Below are positions 22,908-36,373 of a DNA stretch of 64,000 bases, in pieces (the first letter of the stretch is position 1; every line of letters starts with the position of its first letter). Under the pieces are notes generated by a model that worked only from the letters and a program-made list of their open reading frames with translations, did not search any database and was not told the DNA's origin. The stretch covers positions 11,971,001 to 12,035,000 of the forward strand of contig NC_134025.1 in NCBI RefSeq assembly GCF_964204645.1, given 5' to 3'. The DNA is from Tubulanus polymorphus (taxonomy: Eukaryota > Nemertea > Palaeonemertea > Tubulaniformes > Tubulanidae). The translations under genes and the position numbers were made by a program.

Positions 22908-25900
22908 TTTTGTAATTAATTTGTTATTGAAAAGTACATGTATAATGGTATTTGGAGTAGTTTTCTGTCATCTCTGTATTTATAATCTCAGCATACACTG
23001 TCGATAGCAGTTGAAATTCAACAAAACTTGCTACCTAGTTATCAGGTTGCTGTCAATAATTTATTTCTATGGTCAAAATACAATTACTTAGTACCCTTAC
23101 TGTAAGGTTTTACTTGATTGGACTAAGCAATGAACATATAAACCATTTAATCAAGCATCTCCTACTTTCAATACATCAGTGTGAATTCCATGAAGTAAAA
23201 ATTTGCTATTTATGCAAGTCTGCTATCAGAATATCAGCGATTTTTGGCCATCCCCTCTCAGTAGTGATTTGAACCTGATGGTATCTCGAGACTGCCATGG
23301 CACTAACCCTGCCTGATTAGTCAAAGTTTGCGGTTCATGCCGTGGCAGCGTCTAGCAATGCCATCTGGTTCGAATCCCTCCTTGTCACCATTTACTCGAT
23401 GTAATCTCCCATACCAGGAAACCCCTTTGGAAACTTTAGAGCTGTCTACTAAAATATTCTTTAGTGACACCCCTTGGTTTAAGAACCCTTGTCTCAAATA
23501 GGTAGTTTTCAAATCGTTCTCCTTACCATCGCTCAATTGAAAGGCATCCCACACTTAACTAAGTGAATAATTAATAATATTCCTAAGAATTTCTATTCAT
23601 TTATTGTCTAAAGCATTGTCAAGACACATACATACCTATACATGCACATAATTGAACTTCATTTTGACTGGTATACAAGAACATAAAATTATCTAGGAGT
23701 CGCTTACTGATAATTATGTATGCACTGAACAGCTAGATACAAGACAGATGCAAGTCATACAGGAAATCCACCGTTACACTGATGGCACATAAACCAGTGA
23801 ACTGATTTCTGGACTGTAATCTGAAGCTAATACACGTATATCCATTTACATTGAAAACAACAGGAATAACACCGAATCAAAACATTTACCAATTAATACC
23901 TCATCCTATAAATGAAGGACGATGAGAAAAACATAGAAGGGAGATTTTTTGACAGTGTGTCAAACTACAGGTAAATCCACTCTCTTTGTATCCACCTTCA
24001 ATGTACCAGTATGTCAAAATTTATGCTATATAATGATTTCTTAATGGGATTTATTTTGTTGGTCCCAGATGATCCGTATTAAGTAGGGATTGATGAAAGA
24101 CTTGCCGCCAATGAACTCAATGAATATGGAATGTTCAGTAACAATGGATATTTCAAAATGCTTGAAAGTTCAAAAACGCAGCTTCAGACCAGAGAAAAAA
24201 AAAACTTTGTTATGATAAGCAATGTGAAATGAAGAAACGAAGAGCTAAGTGGTGGATGGCATTTTTAAGATGCTACAGAAAAAAGTATGGTTTGCGCTTG
24301 CTCTGAAATGCCCAAATGAATACAACTAATATAACAAAATTTATCTATGTTTACAGGGCAATGACGAAAAGAAAAGAAAACTATTTATTTCATGCATTTT
24401 TCACCACATCAGATCACCATGGGATTATGCACCTGCACCAAAAGTAAAAATATTAAAATTTGTAAAACTACAACCAAAATTTAACAGAATAAAAATACAC
24501 AAAAATTCTCCATGGTGGAAATTCAAATACAGCAAAGCCCACTTCATTCAGATGAGATTTATTTGGATTTTATCCTGACATGCAATGGCCTACCTTAAAC
24601 ATTAATGTATCTAAAATACGATATTGATTCAGAAATATTTCATAAAAGGGATGGATTTCGTCAGTCCCAAATTATCCGGACGAAATGGGTTTGACTGAAC
24701 AAGTTAAGAAACGCAATAAGCTTGTTGTATCCTCGCAATAGACTGATTACAATAGTTGTTTCAGTCCCTACAATATGGAAGTATCAACTTGGAAGACGTG
24801 CATTTAGTTAATTTCATCCTTTTTTGTTGTAGTTTTAAACCAGTCATATCAACATATTGCGGTTCACAAGATTGGATGATGCATTACAAAATTGGAGAAT
24901 ATGCATACATCTATTCCTACTTCGAAGGTATACCACTGTCACAATTTTGCAGTTATATACCTAGGGGATCATTTTAAGACATCAAAATGATTTGGTTTGT
25001 TATTAATAATTATTAAACCCTTTATTATAATGATTTCCAGATGACCGGGCTGCGATCCACATCTGGATAGTACCATTTATTATTGCACATAAGATTCGTA
25101 ATAATGAGGTTCCTCTGTTATTCATTCACTGGTAGTTGAGCCTTGACTGATTGCCGAGTTAAGAAAATATATGTAAACAGCCTGTCCAAAATTATCTTGT
25201 AAATTGTCGAATGGTTTAAATGGTTCAATAAATTCTCCAGTACAGCAAAGTGAATTATACCGTATACATGTATTTCCAAAATAATCAATTTCTAGTTTTT
25301 TCAAATGATAGTTAATTCCAGTAATAAAAAAATGTTTGTAAAACTTTGGAAATTGAAGTATGAGGCTTTAACGTGCAATTTTCATTAGTAAACAATCCAC
25401 AGAAATAACACACGGTATTTAACAAATCAACTAAATGAAACCTACTTATTTTAGAATTCAAACAAATCTTTTAAGCTGGTTCATCTAGGATTGATTATAT
25501 ACATGTACTAGCTAAATAGACTCTGCACCTTCATATGCAGATTTTGGACTCTATCGGGTATACCTAGAACACAGTTGAAGATCTTTGTCAAGTTTATCTT
25601 CTTTTTCCTCGCTGTTTTCAAAGAAGGCAGGGAGGCAGAGTCTACTGTGTAATTATGTTGTAACATTTATTTCAAGATTTATCGACAGCTATAGAGCATC
25701 GGTATAAATCATGGCTGTCTAAGACATGGACTTACTCTGAAACAGTTCAAAAACCTAAGACTATTAGATAGCTGGTAAACAATTTACACAATCCAATGAA
25801 TACTATTTAAAAACTTTCCCACCTTTTGATTTTTTAAGATATGCATTATTCAGATGGAAAAACCAAATAACAACCAAATGCCTGAAGCCTGGTTAAAATT

Positions 25901-27135
25901 CTACTTAAGAGATTGCATAATCAATCTGATGTTTTAATACTGGGGTCAAATCTTAATTGAGACCTGTGATAAAGCTGTCAAATTAAAGATCAGATACAGG
26001 TACTCTAGAGTTTAGATTTGACGATAAATCGATTTCAAGTCAATCCAACAGAATGGCTTGTTAATTTCGAAGACTAGATGTAACATTCATTCCCCAGGAT
26101 ATATCCTTGAACGTCCAAAAACCTCACTACACATTCGATGCGAACCATGTCGAAAATCCAGTTTTATAAACTGAGATTTGTAAAGCAGCATAATATGAAT
26201 TTTTATTTCAGTAGCAAACTATATGAATAGATCAACCCTTAACCTGCTGAGTTATTTACAAAAGGTTTTCGATGAAATTATGAGCACTGTATTAAATCTT
26301 TATAACCTCCAAGCTATTGAATATGACAATGAAACTTCAAAAAGTAACCAACTGGTGAAAGATGACAAAAAATTTGACCACCGATTTGGGGAATTAGTTG
26401 CCTCAGCAAGAAGATTCAAGTCACATGGCAGGTTAAGGGTTAGAAAGTCAATTAAACCACACCCACTGATTGGGGGGTTCAGTTGGCTTTTATCTTGGTA
26501 GCTGCCATTGAAACAGTGGAATTTACAGACTTCAAAGTGGGCTTGGGGTAACTTGGGCCCCTGTTTCAAACTATGGCCCCAGATAAAATCAATACCATGG
26601 TAAATAAAAGTTAAGTCAAAAAGAAATCAGAACAGCATACAATATTTCCAACATTAGAGGTGACGCCGATGCAAGACAATGTTTTGCTTGACATCTCTAA
26701 TAAATCACAGACGACGCAATACATTAAGGAACAGCTGTATGTACTCCATGATAATGAAGATATACCGGGTAGCCAAAATTGCCAACCCTATTCGAGTTTC
26801 ACTATTCTATACAGTTGGTCAGCATTTTTAACAAGTCTAGAAGGACTGATAGCGTACTGGCACTGCTACTTTGGCAATCAATGATTGTGTTTGTGTGAAT
26901 ATCTGCTAAGGAGCTTCGGCACTTCGATCTCATACATTTCAATTGAAAATGAATTGAGAATGAATTAATTATCAATGAAAACTAAACCAAACATAAATAG
27001 AAAAGTCGTCCTTATATCTTTTTGGTGGCACGTATGTGTAATATTGAAATCAGGAGTCTAAAACACAGATAGATCATCACCATGCCATCTGGTGGGATAG
27101 CACCTGGCATGCCCGTACCCCATTCACACACCATG
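22908..27135. other. Convergent intergenic region (WDR25 3' side / BEGAIN-like 3' side)
   Basis: About 4.2 kb between the two stop codons. It must hold both 3' UTRs. No long open frame with family resemblance is present. The only element recognised is the SINE pair at 23251-23390. Confidence 0.5.
23251..23390. mobile_element. Head-to-head pair of tRNA-like SINE ends
   Basis: Right arm: TGCCGTGGCAGCGTCTAGCA, ATGCCATCTGGTTCGAATCC. Left arm: the inverse, GATTTGAACCTGATGGTATC, GAGACTGCCATGGCA. GGTTCGAATCC is a pol III B-box. The same arrangement is found at 58048-58334 and 61615-61932. Confidence 0.6.
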
Positions 27136-30100
27136 TCAGATCTCAGTTTCTGTGGAGTTTAGTCTACCTCGACTAGAGGCTTTATGAATGTACGAAAAAC
27201 TACTCGAACTATCAAATGAGTCTTCTCTAGAGCGCAACTGTTCCGTCATAGCTGTTGTTTGTATTTGCTTATCGACAAATGTAAAATCCTTTTTGCACTT
27301 ATCACAGATATAAGTTCGCTTTGGTCGCTTTTTCGGCTCCTGGTGCGTGAGCACTTTCGCGATGAGGGTCACAGGAACCGAAGATTCATCTTTGCGAGTT
27401 TCGATTTGCACAGTATTTAGTTTATTGACCGAATAGACCATTGCAGTTGGCGGGAACGTAGGCATCGGCACGCGTATAGTTTTCTGTTCGAGTGGTGGTT
27501 TCTCCAGTTCGATGATTTCTTCCTGAGCCATATGAGGCTTCAGTCTCTGCTGAAGATCCAAAGGAAGCTGGAAGACCAAGAGTTTCATATATAACTTATT
27601 GAAAAATCTAGTATATGAACTGCTGCACGAAAATAAAAGCTCACAGTCCAGTGCCACAGTTCCGAGTTCAGATTTAACTCATGAGTTAACTCATTGAAAA
27701 TGAACTAACTTTAGCTCAGAGTTAACTCTTAACTCACAACTGTGGAACAGGGTCCAGCCAGGGGTCCAGGGAATAACCTCAGAAAAGCCTTAATTTGCAA
27801 TGAAAGCTCCCCCGTACCATTTTCATAGAGGTGTGGCAGAACATACTACAAAAATGCTTACCGTGTTCAACTTATGTGCTATGAAATTGGAAGGTTTACA
27901 TTGCAACAACTGCACAGCGGTGTTACAATCATTTCTGAAGCGTTCCTGAAAATTAAAATCTTTTTCCTTAGATACTTATTCACTGAAAATTAATGATCTT
28001 CAATAATTAACATTTTCTCGGCTGAAGTTTCATTGTTAAATATGAGTCAATAATGTTTGTATCAGATTGGATGCCTTCTAATTACAACAAATCAGATAAA
28101 TGGCATAGATTTCTGGTATTAAAACAATAATGTAGAATAGGGCTTTCAGCAATATCAAACAATTATCGATTGAGATTCAAGACTCTAAACTCAGCACTGG
28201 AAGTGTTACTAATCAGGAATAAAACTAAGTCTGCAACAGTGCAGTTTTACAAGAATTTATTCCAGATGTCTGGGTTTTTCTTTAGCAGTCACATTTGGCA
28301 TGGGAAAAAATCAGTGAGGCCCCGGCTTGAGGGGACTGGGTATCTGGCATCGTTAATAAAACTACTGGTCTCGTAGGTTAATAACTGATGCTTAGGTAAA
28401 ACTTTTTTGCATTTTAGAACATAATTGGTCATTGGTATGGTTCAATATCTCTCTTCTCTATCCACCTTATGTTTGGCGTTACAGGGTTAGGATTCAGAAT
28501 TGATTCAAATTTCATCTTCATAAGTCGAGAATTTAACCACTGATCATGAGTCAAACACCGAGTCTTCACAATTACGTACGCATTCATCTTCTAGATCGCA
28601 TATCGTCATTCGCGCATCGACCATCCGAGACGTCAGACCGGCGATTTCTTTCTGTAAATTCGTCTTCTCATTCTCAAATCGGCTGACCTGTCAAATATCA
28701 CGCGATAACAAATTGATTATCTAGAATGCAACTAGCTACTAATCAGCAGAACATCAATTCTAGATCCATTGATATGTTATCATTAAGACACCTGCTCGAT
28801 TCACAGGCATCAACTGATTAGCAACAATTAGTGACAGATGTTACATACTGAGTAGTTTAATCTTGGACTTGGCACTGTCTTCATGGCTTGGGGAATAAGG
28901 TGTTCGAAACACAACCGAAAGCTGGTGTGTTTTAAAACCCATTGAATCGTCGACACTACCTGGTTAGGATATATTGCAAACCAGCGAAAAACCACAGGAT
29001 TTTATAGGCCGGAAAAATTTTTGATACACACTGGCCAGGAATTACGTCGCAGCGTTCTAGAACGTATAAAATATTAGGAACGTGTTATATCATCTCCTTT
29101 GCCAATATGATCGTCATATCCTAACAAGAGGACTTTGAAGTCCTGAGGTTCGAAGAAGAGCAAAGTCTGATGAATGAATTATAAATTACATAAAAGAAAG
29201 GCAAATTATGAAAAGAAATTAATATTCCATTCAAGAAGTTTGTTTAAAAAAATTCAATTTGTTTTCCGTTTGCATTGCGCACGTGGTAACGTTATTGTTT
29301 ACATCTGACGTCATCGATGAAATGAGACGCGCAGTAGAACCTGCCGGTCAATCAACATAATTGGTTTACACTAAAAATGCGCTTACTTGCAAAACTATGT
29401 AGTGCATCAATCTGGAATTTTCTGCACAATATCCGATGCTGAATACCTTACTTTAAAGGTTTATTTGGTGTAAATCGGATCACAAATATTTCTAATATTT
29501 TGTTCATAACTTTTGAAGTGGAAGCTTTCGGCATCAACGTGTGTATGGCTGTACGTATGGGTACTGGCGCTTACAACAGGCGCAGCATTGATGGTGTATT
29601 TATGCGCGAGTAGATGTAATGATTTGTTTTAACCGCTAAATCGGCGTTCATTACGCATGATTTAAAAAAATGATATTATTCAGAGTATTTGAATATATTT
29701 ATCATGATAATTATAATATTCTTAAGACAAGCGAATTACGTATGTGAACCTAATTCATTGAAGCGTATCAATCTGAAAAAAAATCCTCCGATCCTGTCAA
29801 ATGACTTCATGACCGCAACTTGACGATAGCTTAAGTTCTCATTCTTCGAACCAAAAAGTATATTATGACTCCCCATCTGAAAACCAATCATCATATACTC
29901 ACTGCTGATAGGAGTTTCTCCTCTAATCCTTGATTTACACGGCTCAATTTCTTATGGCTTTCATACAATCTGCGAAGGAAAAGTTATGAAACTATCAAAA
30001 TCATCCGGACTTAATGAAATACTGGTATCATCTGTATGCAATACACCAGTATCGATCTTGGACTACAAACTTCTAAAAGTCTTTAGGTGATGTTTATCTC

Positions 30101-33100
30101 CAAAGAAAAGAAAAGTACTATCTTTTTCTTTTTTTTTGTTGTTGATTATACTGATTGTATAAGAAAACTAGAAAGACACTTTTTAATAGGACGACGGAGA
30201 CATAGAAATTAAAACTCGAACTCAGGGTGAGGACCAGTTAAGTTGGTTGGATAGTGCTTTTTAAACATGTTTGCAAGTCAGGTCCAAACGAAGTTCCACT
30301 GTATTAGATGAAGAGTTGAGATTATAGTCAACATACAATGCAAGTTCAAGGTATTATAAGGCTACATAGATTTAAGACATAACTGAGCAGTTGGCATCCC
30401 TGCAAGTTTGAAAACTAGAGGACCAAAGGAGGTCCTGAGGCTCGAAATATGTAAGCTCGATCAACAAAATCGTCGTTGGTATGGATTGATATTGCCTTAG
30501 ATACAGTTAGAGGGGTTGAGAAATGAAGGTATCATTTTAGCCATGGTTCATCGTAGCCATCTATCAAGGTTTCGAAGTACTTACCATGACCACTGGATAC
30601 AGTCTGCTCTAGGTAAAATCACCAAGAACCCATGAACATGCAGTCCATGGGGTACAAGCTTCATATCCCTGTGTCAACACGGTTGTTTTGAAGCTGTTCA
30701 CAGACTGAACCAAAGGCCAACTGCTAACTGTACCCTTAGGGCCTGGAGCTAGTCTAACGATCGACCAAGTGGAACAGAACGAATATTTACCAGCAGGCTC
30801 ATTAGAATTATTGAATGATATCTTCGAAAGTTCGATTATGGGAATCCTCAACATGACAAATCTTTGATAGATCTTGAGAGAATGATCCAAAAGAATCAAT
30901 GACGATCAATCATTTGACTTAATAATAGTTTGAAAGTTTTCAGCGTGAGATTACGATCTATAAAAACTGTACTGTGCGTGTAGTAGTCTAGAGCGCGTGT
31001 GAACACTGAGTATCGATTCAACCTTGGATTAATCATCTGACGTCAAATGATTAGGCCTACTTTAAGATTCAACGCAGCAGCTAATGTTGAATCGATGTAG
31101 CACATGTACTGTCTAAACATTCAATTAATCCGCTGACACACACTATGAAAATACCAAACTTTCTGGCAATAAATGACAAAATAAATGTCCCGATACCAAC
31201 AACTAAAACAACTAAACAACTAAATAAGAGAATAGGCCTATGTAAAGTGCTACTTTAAAAATGTGGCTCTATCTTTAACGCGGACTAATACAGATTTACT
31301 TCTAGACGGGGCGGTGCTACTTTAGTTTCAATTTTTATCTATTTCAGCAATATTTAATCGACCAATTAACAAAAATTCACCATATGCGAACTCAACCTTC
31401 TACGTTTCATATTTAAGCGACTGTGAAAGTTTCAGACGCGTACGTGGCGTTAAACGTTTGACGTGACGGATTTCACGATTACAATAGGACGATGTGTACT
31501 ACGTTAAGTCGTCCTGAAAATCGTAAATAAATTATAGCCTAATCTATAGCCTAGGAAAAAATAAAGAATGTGCGAGGGTTAGATTGTGTGGCAATAAATT
31601 GTGCAACATTGTTCAGAGAATAAAATTATACATATTGAAAAAAGGTATTTTCATTCTTCTTCGTAGGCTTATTTGATTCAAAGTTCAGCAGTTTTCCTCA
31701 GTACAAATGCTAGATAAATACTGCCGTAAACCATTAACATTCTTCTGATTGTTGATGAAGCCAATTGATCACCAGTACAGAGATATTTAACAATGCATAT
31801 AGCTTCAGATTATGAACTAAACTGAGAGGCTGTTCAATCATTCAGCATTGATCCTTCCTAACTACGATTAAATGATTATATCATCAATATCAGTGATAGG
31901 CATTAGCCCTGTGAAAAAGGCATGATCTGAAATGTGTGGGCTGAAAAAAGGGCCTTTGGATTTAGCAAATTGACTTGCCAGACTGGTTAAGTCCTAAGGG
32001 TATGTTGGTGAGCTTTAAGGCTGGCTTATGTCGACAAGCAACTGGGTTTATTGCCGATTAGCGGCAACTAGCAGCCTACAAGAGGCTGCCAGTTGCTGCT
32101 CTTATCGGTTCGACATAAGCCGGCTTGCCACGGCAACCCGACGCCTACCAAACTCGTCACACAAAAGCCATATCTGGCTAGTTGCCCATGTTCTACTCCA
32201 GCCTACAGTAGGCGGACAATTGCTTTTGATCCTAACCGACATAAGCTCATCTGCGACGTGACGGAACTGAGAGCAAGGCCAATAAGAAACCGCATTTACA
32301 TCCATCTTTATATGATGTCACTAAAAACAGAATCAGAAAGATAAAGATCTTAAAGAAATTTAATAGCTTTTCTAATTGAATTTTCCAATAATTCAAAATA
32401 ATTCGAATTCATTCTCAAAATGCTTATCACGTGACCATCTGAGCCATTACAGTTGCCAGTAATCGTAAGCAGAGAAGCAACTGGGAGGATCTCGTATCCC
32501 GCAAGTTGGCCTCAATTGCTGCGAATTGGAGCGCAGTTGACATTAGCTGGGCTGCGATCGTGGTTGCTCTCAGTTGCGTCGGTAGGCGTCGCGTCACTTG
32601 TCGACATAAGCCAGCCTTTAGAATCTCAAAACTAGCATTGTAGGGTAAGATATCATGACTGCTAACATGAAAGTAGTGAACAGAAACTATAACTGCTCAC
32701 TGTACTATTACAGTTTTGAGAACAAGTCACAATAAATCAATCAAAGAAGATGAGCTTAAATATCGTCTTTCATCTATTCAAACGGCTGCCATTTCCAAAG
32801 TTTGAACTTTTTATAGATATGAAACAGACGTAGCTCATACTTTGGAAAAAGATTTTACAAATTGAGATTCAAACTCAGCCTGACGTGGAGATGGCAGACA
32901 AACTACCACAGAACCACAGAACCAGTCGCTGGTGTTGTTAATAGATTAAGTGCACATGCAGTGACGTCAGTGAAGTACATCATGCAATTTCTCAGGGTTA
33001 TTACTGGACATTGAAAAAATATAAACCCCCTTTTTCTACACATATTACCGGCGGTATTAGTACATGCTTTGGCCTTAGAGTAACAGCGTAACAAAAATTT

Positions 33101-33540
33101 CCTCACCACCATCAATTGTACACTGACGATAAATGTGGATCAGATTCTTTAGATGTGTATGATGTAAGTTAGAGTGGCGTTGGAAGTGCAGCAACTGCAG
33201 CGGCAAAAATTTACTGAATGACGTTTCTTTCTTTGAATACCATGTTTTTGATGAAATTGAAGCAAATTCACCGCGGCAACCTATCAAAATCTACAATTGG
33301 CCGCAGCAATTGGAAATTGCTTCCAACGCGCCTGAATTAGGCATATGATTGAAATATGATGTAAAAAATAACTACCGATCATATCTATCCCGTAATTTCA
33401 CCAACTCGTCTTGAAGTTTGCCGATTTCGAAGTCGTAGTCGAGTCGACGCGACTCGAAATCCGTTTCGAGTTGACCGATGTGGCTGTTATTTTGAAGTAG
33501 TTTCGAACGCAATTCCTCGATCTGATGGTGTAGATCCAAA
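27136..33540 (-). CDS. BEGAIN: BEGAIN/TJAP1-family coiled-coil protein (3' five exons)
   Basis: BEGAIN binds PSD-95-type guanylate kinase scaffolds at synapses; its paralogue TJAP1 is junction-associated. Minus-strand exons: 33540-33376, 29969-29903, 28687-28580, 27945-27862 and 27567-27136, with matching phases. Family blocks appear in order: IGQLETDFESRR and FEIGKLQDELVKLRDRY (coiled coil), SRVNQGLEEKLLSA, EIAGLTSRMVDARMTICDLE, then the hallmark RNDCNTAVQLLQC, LPLDLQQRLKPHM and VPVTLIAKVLTHQEP, which align with BEGAIN's KDCNLAAQLLQC, LPSDFQERVSLHM and VPTCVIAKVLEKP. The C-terminal tail (about 75 residues) has a YICDKC pair and a Ser-rich stretch, and is much shorter than in vertebrates. The 5' exon(s) with the start codon were not found: exon 33540 begins inside a codon. 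Introns hold a MITE (27648-27755) and a Harbinger-like MITE (32018-32616). Confidence 0.88.
27648..27755. mobile_element. Short palindromic MITE, GTTCCACAG family, copy 2
   Basis: Ends CAGTGCCACAGTT and CTGTGGAACAGGGTCC, with an internal GAGTTAACTC palindrome. Lies in the last intron of the BEGAIN-like gene. Confidence 0.65.
29970..32017. other. Intron of BEGAIN-like gene
   Basis: No exon or named repeat identified in this part. The apparent open frame at 30609-30899 has no family resemblance. Confidence 0.35.
32018..32616. mobile_element. PIF/Harbinger-like MITE with TTA target duplication
   Basis: Termini AGGCTGGCTTATGTCGACAA and its inverse are perfect inverted repeats. TTA flanks both sides (32015-32017 and 32617-32619), the usual 3-bp target duplication of PIF/Harbinger elements. 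The interior is more GC-rich than its surroundings and partly palindromic (CGACGCCTACC near the left, GGTAGGCGTCG near the right). No transposase. It sits in an intron of the BEGAIN-like gene. Confidence 0.8.
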
Positions 33541-33744
33541 CTGAATAAGAACATAAAGATACAAGTGTATATGAAAACTAGAATTTTGTGTTCGCCTTGC
33601 TAACATATGCACATCCCTCCAGACATCCCTAAAATAACCTCCCAAATCCAGGTACGGCATCAACATTGCTTTTTGTTTTGAAAATTTGTATGCAGTTATT
33701 TGGTATCTCACCGGTTATTTCCCAAATAACTAATTCATAATATA

Positions 33745-33985
33745 TCATTTCTCTATATGAAATAAATTCACAGTCATAGACCGACATGTACATTTTTGGA
33801 AATCAAAGATGGCCGCCAGTCAACCATCTTGGATGGCATTATAATCTAGAATCATCTATTGATACATTATGTCCTCTATTATTTTCCTGTGAAATACGAG
33901 TTCTCTACATAAAATAAATTCACAGTTTGGGCCAAAATGTACATTTTTCATCAAAGACGGCCACCAGTCTACCATCTTAGGCATC
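33745..33985. repeat. Direct repeat, two diverged copies about 153 bp apart
   Basis: Both copies contain TCTCTA, AAATAAATTCACAG, ATGTACATTTTT, ATCAAAGA(T/C)GGCC and ACCATCTT in the same order. No coding potential. Confidence 0.7.
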
Positions 33986-34137
33986 AGATTCATCCCCTGG
34001 GTTTTTTGCTGCATTCATGGTTCTGTTAATTTGACACAATAAATCCAAAGTGAACTAATACTCCAACTGCATTTTTACCAATCAACGTAATAATTCAAAG
34101 TAACCCACAACTTGCACTGAATAATCCACCATTGTGA

Positions 34138-34202
34138 TGATCTTGCAACAGCACCAATTTAATTCCACAATTAAAGGCAATTTAATTCCACAATTAAAGG
34201 GT
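34138..34202. repeat. Tandem duplication of TTTAATTCCACAATTAAAGG
   Basis: The 23-24 bp unit (CAATTTAATTCCACAATTAA plus AGG) occurs twice in succession. The unit is itself partly palindromic (TTTAATT...AATTAAA). Confidence 0.75.
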
Positions 34203-34797
34203 GGGGCTACAGACAACAAATCGATTCAACATAATGCAAGCTACACTTCAAAAATCACCACTGTTTGTGAGCAGTTTCCAAATTCACCCAAAAATTTTAA
34301 AAAGTTGAGCTGTTTTATCTTATGCATTGCTATCGACGTTAAGCTGTTACAGTACCATCCACAATAAAATTTCAGGAATGCCTCGGTCCGTAGGCATCTC
34401 AGTCAAATTCTTACAGCCAGTTATTCTCGGGATCGCATGAAATACGTTGTTGATGCCATATCTGGATTAGGGAGGTTATATCAGGTTTGAATCCCAACAA
34501 TGCATTATTCTAATTTCCTATAATTCCCTTTATTCATTTCTCGTTCTTTTCTTAGGGTTTAATGCAAGCGTAGCTTTTTATATACCAGGCTATTTCCCGG
34601 CTGTACATTTCATTTCATTTTTATTGTTCCACAAAAACATGTTTTGCACAGACCATTCATACATTTCATTTTAACAGTGGATAGTATTGTACAGCAAAGC
34701 AAATCGTTGACAAGTTTACGTAAAGAGACACATATACATGTACGCTGGATAAATATTACGGGGCCTCGTTTACGCACCCCCAACTAATTTACAAAAG

Positions 34798-35550
34798 TTA
34801 CTCAGTTTTACCGCCAGCTTGTGCGTATTGAAAAGTTTTCCCCAGGTTTTCTATTGTTGGTACCCCCCAATAGTAACGCGAGAAAAGGCGCGCTCTTTCA
34901 TTCGCATATACAGGGTATTCTAAAATGGCATGTCTTTCATCCCCCAGGGTTTGGGTGTTACAATTCATACATAGTCTATCTTCTCGAGCAATACGGTGAC
35001 GGCGCCCTATCTCAATCGGTAAGCTATGGTTGCTGCAACGGAAACGACATAAAGTAATTCTATGGTTAGCCTGTAAATTTAATAAATACCATTCCGGTTC
35101 AAAGTTTGTTTTAATGCGGCAGTATGTGACAGCTTTAGGGGAGTTGGCGCAGTCTGCGCGCCATTTTTGTATATATTGGTCAGTTAATCTATGCTTGACA
35201 GAGTGATAGATAAAGTCTATATTAACGAAGGGTTGAGCTTGTTGGTTCTGCCAGATGTTTGCCATTCCACATTCCTCCAGAATATTTCTTATGTGGCGAA
35301 GCCATTTGGAAAGGGTTCTTTCATCCAGATATGCTCGGTAAATTGCGTTGTACATTCTACTAGACAAAGTGGATCCATTCTTCATCACCAGACCTGCCCA
35401 AAATTTAACCATACGTGCCTTAATTTCTACTTCTAGAAGGGCCTCCCTAATTCGCCGTAGACCATCACGCTTGGGGTGCTGCGATTTAGTTTTAGAATGT
35501 ACATAACTACAACAATTTATATCAATCCTGTCTAATGTCATATCAAACAA
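34798..35550 (-). pseudogene. Non-LTR retrotransposon C-terminal fragment
   Basis: A 250-codon open frame without an upstream RT domain. It has the layout seen at the C-terminus of many invertebrate LINE proteins: RLTDQYIQKWRADCANSP, RITLCRFRCSNHSLPIEIGR, then a Cys/His block (RLCMNCNTQTLGDERHAILE). The last expected Cys of that block reads Tyr (EYP instead of ECP). The 5' end is truncated near 35550; the 3' region runs to about 34600 with an A-rich end on the minus strand. Confidence 0.72.
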
Positions 35551-36373
35551 GATTACTAATTGTTGTTATGATGTTATTATCGTAAATATATCACATATGC
35601 CTATTTGTTATGATTTACTTAAATATGGTTTTAAAATTAGAAAATCATTTCAAAATCTTGCTAAGATCTGATTAACAAAAGTCTGGGGTCTAGTTTCACA
35701 GAATGACTTCTTAAAATATTCCATAGTTCTTGGTCAAGCTTGAAGAGTTAGTTCATCCAAAAATGATAACACCGGATCCATTATCAGTATCATTATTATT
35801 ATCAGTATTGTGTATGACCTGTTATTCTGCGAAACACACCCAGTCTGACCGAGCAAAATTATCATTACCCGGCAGTAGCAAATGGAATCCTCCCATTCTC
35901 AAGACATTTCAAGATAAATAGCTTTGTGTTAAACAGCAGATACAACAGAAGATTTTGATGTATCGATTTGCTTCACCAAGTTTTAGTAGATCGGACATGA
36001 ACAGTGTGTATATGGTATATACATCATAGTAAGCCAGAATGATTTAGGCATATATACACGTACGTGCATATACATGGGTATTTCAAGAGATCCAATTAAC
36101 TTCGATGACGAATCAATAAATCCATGCTTGAATCAACATCATCTACATGTGCAGTAATGTGTGATAAAGTATTTAGGATCGTAGTGATTATGGCTATGTC
36201 CTGGGATCCTAGTTATGAATGAATTTCAATGCTATCATCACATGTCTTCCTTGATGTTGAAACTGCTATTCTCGGAATAGTTCTTTTAATCAATTCAATC
36301 CAAAGAATAAATCGCCAAAAAAATCTTTCTCCTTAGATTGATTTGAATGAAGATATACTAGACTTAATGAATA
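35551..36373. other. Intergenic, nothing recognised
   Basis: AT-rich with no open frame that resembles a known protein. Confidence 0.35.

Noticed and set aside
26223-26884. Open frames of 92, 89 and 74 codons between WDR25 and the BEGAIN-like gene
   Set aside because: Short, overlapping on both strands, with no family resemblance or splice context.
33541-35000. First exon of the BEGAIN-like gene (for example an ATG at about 34027 on the minus strand)
   Set aside because: No donor in the required phase and no similarity to the family N-terminus.
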